This document shows positions 9,458-17,977 of a DNA stretch of 22,677 nt, piece by piece. The position numbers and the translations under genes were made by a program. The stretch's first letter is position 1, and each line of letters starts with the position of its first letter. The stretch lies in the NCBI GenBank assembly GCA_032718475.1, contig JAUCBJ010005927.1, forward strand, positions 1 to 22,677. Reading direction: 5' to 3'. Below the pieces are notes generated by a model that saw nothing but the letters and a program-made list of their open reading frames with translations, had not been told where the DNA came from and ran no database searches. Source of the stretch: Nemertoderma westbladi. Lineage: Eukaryota; Xenacoelomorpha; Nemertodermatida; Nemertodermatidae.

Positions 9458-9925
9458 TCAGTTAACCGGTTGTTGGGGTGCCTGTACGTCTTGTACCCGC
9501 AAGGCGGCGTGCACTAGAACGCAACCTAGGGAAGCCAGAATAATGCGAAGAAACGGAACAAGCAACCCGGTAACCATCAAAAATATAAACGAAATGATAA
9601 CCGCAATAATATACTGCGCGTGCGAACTCAACCCTGTGATGGCGAGGTTCCTTGCACAAAAGTATATAACAGGGACCGTTACAAGGCAGAATAGTGGAAT
9701 ATCCATCAGCAAGGCGTAAACAATTGCTATCGGTAACAGCGTCCGATAGTGTGACCAGTATGTGCGGATGTTATGTCGGATGCGTTGACTCGCTGTGTTA
9801 GGGTCCGTAGGTAGACGAAATCTTGTGAAGTCGAAGAAAGTATGCCAGGGGGGTTGCGGGATTAACAGTTGGCGTACATTGGATGCCGCAGATGAGACTG
9901 ATGTTCTTACAGATTGCCAATTCAT
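9458..9925 (-). CDS. PRA1 family protein (prenylated Rab acceptor)
   Basis: The protein has 155 residues and starts at the ATG at 9925 (MNWQSVRTSV), which has an in-frame TAA 10 codons upstream; the stop is TGA at 9458. The PRA1 signature is clear: PWHTFFDFTRFRLP at residues 26-39, then an arginine-rich stretch (ASQRIRHNIRTYWSHY). Two long hydrophobic hairpins follow, at about 62-92 and 104-142, and then a short polar tail. PRA1 proteins are small four-pass membrane proteins of the Golgi, ER and endosomes that bind prenylated Rab GTPases and help them associate with membranes. At 155 residues it is slightly shorter than vertebrate RABAC1 (about 185), mainly at the N-terminus. The gene has no introns and is more GC-rich than its flanks. 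An A10 run lies about 35 bases after the stop on the coding strand, so a retrocopy origin is possible. The frame is intact, so I treat it as a real gene. Confidence 0.85.
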   Translation of the reverse strand: MNWQSVRTSVSSAASNVRQLLIPQPPWHTFFDFTRFRLPTDPNTASQRIRHNIRTYWSHYRTLLPIAIVYALLMDIPLFCLVTVPVIYFCARNLAITGLSSHAQYIIAVIISFIFLMVTGLLVPFLRIILASLGCVLVHAALRVQDVQAPQQPVN

Positions 9926-10418
9926 TGTTTTTCGTAACACCGAATTATTTTAAGATACTTCAGAAATTGTTATTTGTTACATCTATATATATATTTAATT
10001 ATATAGAACTTGAAATATACAGAATAAATATTTTTTGATCTAGAACACTACTTTAGAAGAAACAGCTGTTAGGTTTACCAGCCGACTAAAATATTCCTTT
10101 AATTTTGCAATTTTGTGTAATTTAATAATACTGTGTATATAGCTACGGTACCGGTACTCTCTACTAGCTATACTTTGTGAGTGAAGTTGAAATTCCAGAA
10201 CGTTAATCAAATAATGAAACGAAAAAATTTCATTAACTAGCTACTGGAGGCTCCAGCTTCATACAACTAAATATTTTAATGCTAAATTAATAAATAATTA
10301 CCAACGTAGTTACTGATCTAGAATAAATAATGAATAAACGTCTAGATCATTGATTGGATAAATATTTTATTTTTCGCATATTTGGAAGAATGATTGGATA
10401 ATTGACAATGGACATTAA
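9926..10418. other. AT-rich intergenic region upstream of the PRA1 gene
   Basis: No gene is visible. It should contain the PRA1 promoter (reading leftward), but no specific element can be identified. TTAA at 10415-10418 is the left target duplication of the next element. Confidence 0.4.
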
Positions 10419-11528
10419 CCCTTTCCCGACCATGGACTACATGGTAGTACATGCAGGGACTGTTCCATGGACTATATGGTAGTCCATGGGTTTTATAATG
10501 ACATTTAGGCATTCCTATGACGTTGGAACACAAACTGGTCTGTTTTATAGGCAACTGGAGCAGTTAATAAGTAAAAAAATATAATTTTATAGTACTGTAG
10601 TAGGCCTACCAGACCAGTCTGCCCTAGCAACTTAAATTTGAAAATGCGAAATTACGGCACTGCTACAGCAGTACAGCTCAATATGCAATATAGTGCCTTA
10701 CTGCATACTGCTGTACTGTCTTAGCTGCGCACTTGATGTAAAGTGTCAAGTTTGTACCGATACTAGCGGAATCCGCCAAGGAGCTGGCTACGAGATCGAG
10801 AATGAGGAGAGGATGATGATGACGACACCGACAATCAGACAATGACGGAATGAAGTATGCTGGGATAACGATAACAGCGAGGGAGAATGATGATTCCGAA
10901 ATTGCTGGTTCCGATTCCGATAGAGAATCTGACAGTGATCTTGGTACCGGTACTGATTTGTTATATATCTATATATGAGACCTGGGACTGGGGCGGCGTG
11001 ATATTGCATATGCGGAAGAAAACTCTGATGACACTGTAGTCTGACGGTTGGTTGCAGTGATGTTATCGATACAACTGGAAGCCTACAAACCCCCCTGTTC
11101 ATCACGAGAGAGTATAAACTGATCATTTTGGATAAAATTACATCTCGATATCGGTATACAACAATGAAGCGCTAGTTTATTTACAATTATGTTGTCGGGT
11201 CTGCTGGGTAAATAACAAAACATTAAATAAAATCAGATTTGTATGTGTTCTATTTTACGGTATTCTGCTATTTTTTACGATAAACCAAGATTGTGCCCTG
11301 GCGGTTTTGGTATTTAGCAAACTCACAAGCTGTGAATTGCTGTGAATTAATTTGTTATTAATTATAATATTAATGTCCACAATTCTATGTTGATTCTAAA
11401 AAACTAAAAACTGAGTTCGTAGGACCACCACTACCGAAGTTATGCACAGCTAAATTACAATAATATTTTTTTCTAAAATGTTGGAGCACTGGCGGGCACT
11501 AAATTTTAGATCCCTGGTCGGGAAAGGG
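10419..11528. mobile_element. Non-autonomous piggyBac-like element
   Basis: The element starts CCCTTTCCCGACCA and ends TGGTCGGGAAAGGG, a perfect 14-bp inverted repeat that extends to 18 of 19 bases. It is flanked by TTAA on both sides (10415-10418 and 11529-11532). TTAA targets with CCC-type ends are typical of piggyBac transposons. At 1110 bp it is too short for a transposase gene. Just inside the left end are two hairpin-forming repeats, including CCATGGACTA - tatgg - TAGTCCATGG at 10465-10489. A plus-strand stretch near 10884-10950 could be the remnant of an acidic transposase N-terminus. Confidence 0.85.
10884..10955 (+). pseudogene. Possible remnant of a piggyBac transposase N-terminus
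   Basis: One plus-strand frame reads ENDDSEIAGSDSDRESDSDL, an acidic, serine-rich run like the start of many piggyBac transposases. Stops follow within 20 codons. The call depends on its position inside a TTAA-bounded element; acidic runs are low complexity and could arise by chance. Confidence 0.35.
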
Positions 11529-11532
11529 TTAA

Positions 11533-12635
11533 ACTCTTTATTGTCCGCAATTTTGCAGACAATATAGGGGATATTTTAAATATAAAATAATAAAATTTTT
11601 TTCTTAAAACATTATTTTTCAAAATAATAACTATTTATTATATTGTGTATAATTTTATTATTTATCTCACGCCGGTCCCGAGTGATAATATCTACACGAA
11701 CGAGCGAAGCGATTGAGTGAAATATTGAAACTATTGAAAATACTAGCTAGTATTTTGTCCAAAGAGAGCGAGCTGTTAGCTAATTTTTAAATATGTGAAA
11801 AATCTTTTATTCTAGAACTTTTTTAAAAAAGTTGTCATATTATCCATACTAGATAATTCTATCTTTATTTAATATTATTTTTCTTTATTTCTTATTGAAT
11901 TTAATTGATTTTAAAAATGATATCGCCAGATTTTCCAATCTTTTTATAATCTAAGAAATATTCCTTATAATATATAAAATAGTCCTAGAACGATTTTTCT
12001 TATTCTACCGGTAGAAAGTTTTCTATTATTTGTATAAGGGTCAAAATGTTATTGAGCAAAAATATTTGTTCTTGAACCTTTTTATATTACCTAACATGTT
12101 TTGGAACATTTCAAACAAATCTTAAAAAATAATTGTAGGTCTGGCTAAGTTAAAATAAGGGTAACGGTTCTGTAGAGCACTACAGTTTTTGGCCTTGATC
12201 TTTGTTACTTAGGCAACAATGTAGAGTTCATGAACAAAAAAAATATCATACACCGGATAGGTGGAATTTGTGACAATACCTAAAAACGGTGACAACTGTT
12301 ACCCACAGTCAAAAAATGGTTGACCATTGGCCATAAACAATGTGAATAATAGTAGATCGCAGTCCTAAAAGTAATTCTGCCAAGTTTCTGCTCCGCATAT
12401 CGCCGGCACGTCGTAGGAAAACAACATACTGTCCGGACAAGATTCTAAATCATGAATTCATTATTCTGCAATACAGCAATACTGATTACCAGTTAACAGT
12501 ATTGTATATATGTAGTTTATGTAATTCTTTCAACCGTTGGCCGTCCTTCCGTCTGTTGGTCGATCTGTCACGGAATGTTTGAAGGCTAATAAACATTCGG
12601 GTGTAAACGCTAAACAAGGTCGCAGTTACGTACGT
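11533..12635. other. AT-rich intergenic region
   Basis: No gene, RNA or transposon is recognisable. Short motifs such as 'ttctagaa' (near 11812) and 'actagctagtatttt' (near 11743) recur elsewhere in the window. The last 150 bases before the minisatellite are more GC-rich, but only short frames that run into the repeat are open. Confidence 0.4.
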
Positions 12636-13010
12636 TGTGCCGACAGTGTCGACGTTACGTTGTGCCGGCATTGTAGGCGTTACGTTGTGCCGACATTGTC
12701 GGCGTTACGTTGTGCCGACAGTGTCGGCGTTACGTTGTGCCGGCAGTGTCAGCGTTACGTTGTGCCGGCAGTGTCGGCGTTACGTTGTGCCGGCAGTGTC
12801 GGCTTTACGTTGTGCCGACAATATCGGCGTTACGTTGTACCGACAGTGTCGGCGTTACGTTGTGCCGGCAGTGTCAGCGTTACGTTGTGCCGGCAGTGTC
12901 GGCGTTACGTTGTGCCGACAGTGTCGGCGCTACGTTGTACCGACAGTGTCGGCGTTACGTTGTGCCGGCAGTGTCGGCGTTACGTTGTGCCGACAGTGTG
13001 GCGGGCTGAA
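12636..13010 (+). repeat. 25-bp minisatellite, 15 copies
   Basis: The unit is GCCGACAGTGTCGGC, a 15-bp palindrome about a central G, plus the spacer GTTACGTTGT. Copies start at exact 25-base steps from 12636 to 12986. Variants differ mostly at the A/G of GAC/GGC and at a few single sites, and the final copy is altered (GTGTGGCG). The unit has no stop codon in the forward direction and 25 is not a multiple of three, so three forward frames stay open across the array. These are artefacts of the repeat. CG dinucleotides are abundant compared with the flanks. Confidence 0.95.
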
Positions 13011-13439
13011 ACCTAAATACAAACGAGTAGTGTATTCTAAGTAAGTCGATAAATTCAGTAGTGTATTCTTATGGGCTATTTGGTAATTTTGGCGAGGCGT
13101 TTTAACTCGACTCAGCTAAATCCAGACTGTCTGTCTCCTTGGCCATCTATTTGGTTGCTGTGACTAAATGTCGGCTCGCTTTCATTTTAATTATTGACAG
13201 ATTGCTAACTTACCCATGTACTCCCATAGAGGAGTAGGCCTACGGGTTCTATTGCTGCTCTAAATAGTGGAACCTTAAGTTTCCGAAGTTTCCAACGTAT
13301 CATATATGGTTTCCAAATCCTTATATCATATCGAATTGGAACTAAGCCTAACTCACTTTACATTAAAATAGTATCGCTAATCATATTACGTGAAAATAGT
13401 CCAGTATCAGTCACCGGTTTGTCGCAAATGTAATGTTGC
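13011..13439. other. Intergenic region with a LINE scrap
   Basis: Apart from the LINE-derived piece at 13214-13290, nothing is recognisable between the minisatellite and the repeat arm at 13440. Confidence 0.4.
13214..13290 (-). pseudogene. LINE reverse transcriptase remnant
   Basis: The bases 'ctcccatagaggagta' and 'ctgctctaaata' followed by 'accttaagtttccga' match 20110-20168 of the LINE in this window with few changes. In that LINE the matching region encodes KVRLFRAAVVPVLLYGS, just past the reverse transcriptase core. The piece is far too short to function and marks an older copy of the same LINE family. Confidence 0.65.
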
Positions 13440-13825
13440 CTTTTTTGAAACAGAGATACAAAGTTTCACCCCCCTCGTCCTATCTGGGTGAGTTAGAATT
13501 TTTATTTTTGCTTTTATTCTTTAGCTGCAAGCGTTTAAAAAAGGTGTCTCCGTCGATATTGCACCGTTGTATATATATATATAGTTATTCGTTAATCTTA
13601 TAGTGTTTTGTTGGTGGGTACAATTAATTATATGGAAAGCTGTCATGAAACTGCCTAGCTGCCAAGAAACATGCCAGGATTACAAATATTGAACACAATC
13701 TGAATTTCGTTGTGAAATGGCTGAGATACGGGCAATCGAGAGTTTTACAATTTTTCATATGAGAGAGTGGCTATTTTATACTATTAAAAAATACATTTAA
13801 TTCTGGAACATTTTTTATTTACATT
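13440..13825 (+). repeat. Diverged repeat arm (arm A)
   Basis: Similar along its length to 15855-16175 in the same orientation and to 16225-16560 in inverse orientation. Shared blocks include 'tgaaacagag', 'gggtgag(t/c)(t/c)agaatttttatttttgcttt' (seen in two pieces), 'tttgttgtga' and the end 'attctggaacattttttattta'. It lies directly downstream of the NUDT9-like gene and its end overlaps that gene's probable 3' untranslated region. Confidence 0.7.
13814..13819 (-). promoter_or_regulatory. Possible polyadenylation signal of the NUDT9-like gene
   Basis: AATAAA on the minus strand, about 70 bases after the stop codon, a normal distance for a short 3' untranslated region. Such hexamers are common by chance in AT-rich DNA. 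Confidence 0.4.
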
Positions 13826-13889
13826 GAATTTAATATTATATTAAATTGTAAAGACTTCAGAAGAAATTCAAGTGATTTTTGAGTTTAAG

Positions 13890-15377
13890 TTAATATCCTT
13901 TTAGTGATGAAAATTCCAAATGGTGCTGGCTTTGCATAGATTCTGCTAAACCTAATAAATAATCTTTATGAAATCCGTCTTTTACTGGCATGTCGATGGA
14001 AATATCCATCCATTGTACAGAGGAGTTGGGCTGTCCGAGACTTATTATGTGAAACCTATTCTGCTTGAAAATGTGAACAATGGTAGACTCAATCCAGGCA
14101 TTGTCGGTGTTTCTACGGTCATCAACATAACCTATACACTCCACATCACCGTGATTAATGAGAAGTTCATTGAACAACTTCTGTTCGAATTGTATAAGAA
14201 GCTCAAAGGATTCCAGATCTTCCGATTTTTTAAATATATTGTTCTCATATATTTCCACGATGTTTCTAGTTAAAGTTTGGTATGTATCCTCTCCAGGACG
14301 CATAAAACCACCTGGGATCTTCCACCATTGCTTAACCTCATTTTCTTTCACATCTGAAATTGCGACAAACTCAATCACAGGCTTCTTGGAGTCTTTCATC
14401 AGTTTCATCCGGTTGTTTGTATTCCTCATCCTCAAACCGCTTGTTCCCATATCCACTATATGCCCACATCTGTTGCGTTTCAACCTCGCCATGATAACAT
14501 AGGCTGTGTGATTCGGCCCCCACTTTCCCAATAGACCTCGTCCTGCAATGCCTGTCCGACCAAATGGATTCTGCGGCAGACCACCAACAACCGCGTAGCG
14601 TCCGTGGCGACTCATTCGATCCACCTTATTGTCAATCGCATTGAATTTCAACTGATGGCGGCCAATTAGTGATCTCCTTTCTATATCCGGATCTGCCCAA
14701 TGTGGTCGCATAATGACCGACTCATCTGTGAATCGAATTGGATTATAGTCGTCGAATTCTGAACTCCAGCTGACTTGGTACTTTTTGACATGAACGCGCT
14801 CAATATTGCGATCACCGCAGTAGAATTTCTCCCGAGCTCTTTTGTGAATCATAGGGAGACCAGGAGTTATCTTACTTTCGCAATCATCAGCATTTCCTTT
14901 GTAATTCTTTATTCTTTTCGCAACACAATATCCAACTCCAGCGGCAGCCGCCGCTATTGCTACGGCTCCAACCCCGGCAGCGGCCACCATCAAATACGAA
15001 AGGTCAGAATCTCGTACATCATCAACACTGCCTGCACCGCTACTCTCTGCGTAATCGCTCCCTATAGAGCACTCACTAACTCTTTTTATTAGACTACTCC
15101 TACCAAATTCTGCTGCCTTACTGAAAGTTTCTGTCGCTGTTTCAAAGATAGATTGCCTTCTTACCCCTTCCTTTTTTTCAGCAGCATTTTCAACACTAGG
15201 GATTCCAGCTATGCTGTCCTCATCGGTTTTTCCGTCTGCACCAATTTTTGAGAGAGAATCGCTATCTGTCTCAGTATATTCGGACTTGGGATGACTTGCT
15301 TTTGCATTGTCATTTGCAGTTGTAGCCGTATCACTGGTTGGTGTGTCGCTTTGAGAAAAATAATCTTCTGTTTCCAT
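13890..15377 (-). CDS. Membrane-anchored NUDT9-like Nudix protein
   Basis: An uninterrupted 495-residue protein starting at ATG 15377 (METEDYFSQS); an upstream TTG-initiated extension is not needed. Residues 1-125 are acidic, Ser/Thr-rich and probably disordered. Residues 128-153 are a Gly/Ala-rich hydrophobic helix followed by KRIKNYK, a likely single membrane anchor. Residues 170-490 match NUDT9, the ADP-ribose pyrophosphatase, which is also the C-terminal domain of TRPM2 channels. Landmarks are RPHWADP, NPFGRTGIAGRGLLGKWGPNH, KIPGGFMRPGE and GYVDDRRNTDNAWIES. The Nudix box (G357 to N379) keeps Gly357, Glu363, Arg371 and Glu375. The Glu after Arg is Asn372, the next conserved Glu is Ile376, and the conserved Gly is Glu378. 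These Glu residues bind Mg2+ in active enzymes, so hydrolysis is probably weak or lost, while ADP-ribose binding may remain. It is not TRPM2 as seen, since no channel segment is present. A truncated inverted copy lies at 17978-18617. Confidence 0.85.
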   Translation of the reverse strand: METEDYFSQSDTPTSDTATTANDNAKASHPKSEYTETDSDSLSKIGADGKTDEDSIAGIPSVENAAEKKEGVRRQSIFETATETFSKAAEFGRSSLIKRVSECSIGSDYAESSGAGSVDDVRDSDLSYLMVAAAGVGAVAIAAAAAGVGYCVAKRIKNYKGNADDCESKITPGLPMIHKRAREKFYCGDRNIERVHVKKYQVSWSSEFDDYNPIRFTDESVIMRPHWADPDIERRSLIGRHQLKFNAIDNKVDRMSRHGRYAVVGGLPQNPFGRTGIAGRGLLGKWGPNHTAYVIMARLKRNRCGHIVDMGTSGLRMRNTNNRMKLMKDSKKPVIEFVAISDVKENEVKQWWKIPGGFMRPGEDTYQTLTRNIVEIYENNIFKKSEDLESFELLIQFEQKLFNELLINHGDVECIGYVDDRRNTDNAWIESTIVHIFKQNRFHIISLGQPNSSVQWMDISIDMPVKDGFHKDYLLGLAESMQSQHHLEFSSLKGY

Positions 15378-15750
15378 TTTCCAGTTTTTAATTATGCTGC
15401 AATCATTTAACAAAAATTCGATGTTTTTCTGCTATTGGTAGAATTGGATGATAAGAGTTTTCGAAAAGGAAATTTTCAACTAGCACTACGAACGATTTTC
15501 ACCAATGGCTTAAAATCGTGAGATTATGAAACGCCGTACATAATGAGTTCAGTGGTAGTGTTAATTTAAAACATTTAATTAGCTACATTATAATCAATTG
15601 TAAAACTATTGTAAAACAGACATTGCGATAAAGTAATGTTCCTACATTTGTTAATTACAAATAAATATTAAATAATATTCCGAATCTGGAATGTTATTAT
15701 CATAAGTAGCTGGGCAACAATGCAATACCTATGGAGATAGAGGATCATTG
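15378..15750. other. Upstream region of the NUDT9-like gene
   Basis: AT-rich sequence with no other gene. It presumably holds the promoter (reading leftward), but no core element can be singled out. Confidence 0.4.
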
Positions 15751-16669
15751 TATTTATCTCATAAGTACACCATGTCCTGGAATATAGTGTCGTTATTCTG
15801 GTACATGGACCCCTCCCCCAAATGTTTCTACAAATCTTAATGAGATTGCAAGAAATTTGAAACAGAGTTACTGTAGTTTCACCTCCCTCCTCCTTACTGG
15901 GTGAGCCAGAATTTTTATTTTTGCTTTCAATCTTTAACTACAAGCACGTATCTCCAGTGATATTTTACCATTATATTTCACCACATATTTCACCTTATCG
16001 CGATTTGTTGGTAGAAATAGAAAGCTAACCATGCAAGTAAAAGTGTAAAATTATTTGAATTTGGTTGTGAAATAGCTAAGATATGAGCGTTCAAACGTTT
16101 CATGGTTTTGCACCTGCGCGAGGCTGTTTTATTCTATTAAATAAAAATACCATATTCTAGAACATTTTGTTATGTATGAATAGCTTCATAATAGTATGTT
16201 TAAAGAAGCATTGCATTGTTGACAAGCTACGTATGGGATAAACAAAATGTTCCAGAATATGATGTATTTATTAAATAGAATAAATGGCGTGCAGGGGAAG
16301 CAAATACATGCAACATTCGAATGCCTTATCTTGGCTATTTCTCTACCAAATTCAAATGTTTTTACATTTTTGGAATCCTTGCACGACTAGCTTTAAATTA
16401 GTACTAACAAATCATAATAAGGTTGAAGAATAACTGCGGTGTAACCGGAGACACTATTTTCTAAAGCTTGTTGCTAAAGAGTGAAAGCAAAAATAAAAAT
16501 TCTGGCGCACCCAGTAAGGAGGAGGGAGGTGAAACTATCTCTGTTTCAAATTTCATGCAATCTCATTAAGATTTGTAGAAAAATTGGGGGGGGGGGGGGG
16601 GGGGGGGGGTTCATGTACCAGAATAACGACACTATATTCCAGGACACGGTACATAGTAGATCATAAATA
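15751..16669. mobile_element. 0.9-kb fold-back element
   Basis: The left arm 15751-16180 and right arm 16228-16669 are inverted copies joined by a short centre. The tips share 'gtcctggaatatagtgtcgt' followed by 'tattctggtacatg'. The flanking bases are ATTG on both sides (15747-15750 and 16670-16673), a possible 4-bp target duplication. It encodes nothing. The right arm contains a 24-base G run where the left arm has CCCCTCCCCC. The short frame at 16481-16666 runs across the right arm and is not a gene. Its arms resemble arm A at 13440-13825. Confidence 0.8.
16586..16609 (+). repeat. Poly(G) run of 24
   Basis: Twenty-four consecutive G in the right arm of the fold-back. The other arm has a short C-rich stretch here, so this is an expansion. 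It is prone to length error in sequencing and to G-quadruplex formation. Confidence 0.95.
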
Positions 16670-16796
16670 ATTGAAATTGTAACTTCTGATATTATTAAAT
16701 TGGTTTATACCTACCTATATAATATAAATGGATAATATAGTACATGTACTTAGATTAGAAAATACTTAGAAAAAAATAAAATATAATTATTTATAA

Positions 16797-16919
16797 CATG
16801 GGAAAAAAGTAGAACTTTTTTTTCATTATTCTCGAGGTATTTTATTTACCGAACGTCATCGAGGTTAATAAAGGGTCGAGAGAATATTTAAAAAAAATGT
16901 TCTACGTTTTTTTCCCATG
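16797..16919. mobile_element. MITE with TAA target duplication (Harbinger-type?)
   Basis: 123 bp with ~45-bp inverted arms. The left begins CATGGGAAAAAAGTAGAAC and the right ends GTTCTACGTTTTTTTCCCATG. TAA flanks both sides (16794-16796 and 16920-16922). Three-base TAA/TTA duplications are typical of PIF/Harbinger elements, so that origin is suggested but not shown. It contains no coding sequence. Confidence 0.7.
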
Positions 16920-16922
16920 TAA

Positions 16923-17977
16923 TACGTAATTTTATTCTTAAATTGGTACTTTTTTGTTGCTACAGTAAATCCTTTAATAAAACATAGCGACACAGTACTA
17001 AATGTTATAAAAATGCACTAAACTAAATGTTATGTTACTCCGACCACTCCCCTCGAACACATTCCTAATCCATTCTTCACACGCTTAATAAGTACACACC
17101 ACTACCGACAATTACCACACCGACCATACCGATAACTCCCTCGCCTTAAGGGGACCCCCATGAAAACGAGACTATGTCTCTCGGGACTATCCCCAACATC
17201 ACCTAGACTCACACTCACCATGCAAAAATTACCCATTACTCAACCATTTTTTACACAGGAAAATCTGACCACAACTATACGTCAACGAAATGCACTTTGA
17301 CAAAACACTTACACTATAGCTTAACTAACTGTCCCAATTTCTTTCATGCATTAACTATAACTACTGTATAATAGATTATCTTGTTTTTACCGGTAATGTT
17401 TGATTATGCAGATTTATTTTAACCTTATTTTGTTACATTATGCCAACTTAACAGCGTTCTGGTGAATTACTCGTAACGCTGCAAAGTAATCACAAACATG
17501 GATACAACTTAAATTACCGTATTCCAGAATGTATTACTTCCATTTATATTAATGCGCGCTTCTTTATTCAATAAAGCAGCACGTGATAATGCGTGCGTCC
17601 AGTTTGCAGTGACGGGACTAGCTAATGCATGTTACAAATAATTGTTTAACGTGTAAGACTGGATTACATACGTCTTACAGAAGACATTTCAGAGAAAATG
17701 AGCAAAGAAAATATGGCGACAGTGTTCAGTAAAACTGAACGGACACAGATGGTGACTCAGTCGACGATGGATCAAAGATTATCACATCCATTCAGGAGAT
17801 AACTACAATAAACATTAATTAGATATAAAAAATGTATAATTAATACTGTGTACCTGTTAATAAATTTCACTTATATTCGAAATAGTACATGATTAAAATG
17901 TTCAAATGAGCATCCATAAAATCCTTTCTTCACATACCGAAAGCTGAGCGGGCCGTAGAGCTACCCCCGCTACGTGG
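16923..17977. other. Intergenic region with a strand-asymmetric C-rich stretch
   Basis: No gene is recognisable. From about 17035 to 17340 the plus strand is rich in C and poor in G (about 12 G against nearly 50 C in 17041-17160), unlike the rest of the window. A 34-codon frame from the ATG at 17698 (MSKENMATVFSKTER) has no recognisable similarity and I do not call it. Confidence 0.4.

Noticed and set aside
9435-9719. Plus-strand frame over the PRA1 gene
   Set aside because: Antisense shadow of a protein with clear PRA1 motifs.
10244-10256. Palindrome CTGGAGgCTCCAG
   Set aside because: A 6-bp stem with no repeat copies or context; expected by chance in a window of this size.
10788-11126. 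Minus-strand frame of 112 codons
   Set aside because: Lies inside the non-autonomous piggyBac-like element, opposite the possible transposase remnant; composition looks like a shadow frame.
12636-13010. CRISPR-like regular array
   Set aside because: Units are directly adjacent with a constant spacer sequence; there are no variable spacers and the DNA is eukaryotic.
12537-13044. Three overlapping forward coding frames of 99-159 codons with cysteine- and valine-rich repeats
   Set aside because: They are the three readings of a stop-free 25-bp minisatellite; the period is not a multiple of three, so all frames cycle through the same peptides.
13890-15377. Calling the NUDT9-like gene a TRPM2 channel
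   Set aside because: TRPM2 has a multi-pass channel before its NUDT9 domain; only one hydrophobic segment is present here.
17035-17340. Mitochondrial DNA insertion
   Set aside because: The strand skew is suggestive, but all forward frames are soon closed and no mitochondrial protein motif is readable.
17698-17802. 34-codon frame MSKENMATVFSK
   Set aside because: Too short, no similarity, and not in line with the adjacent NUDT9-like pseudogene.
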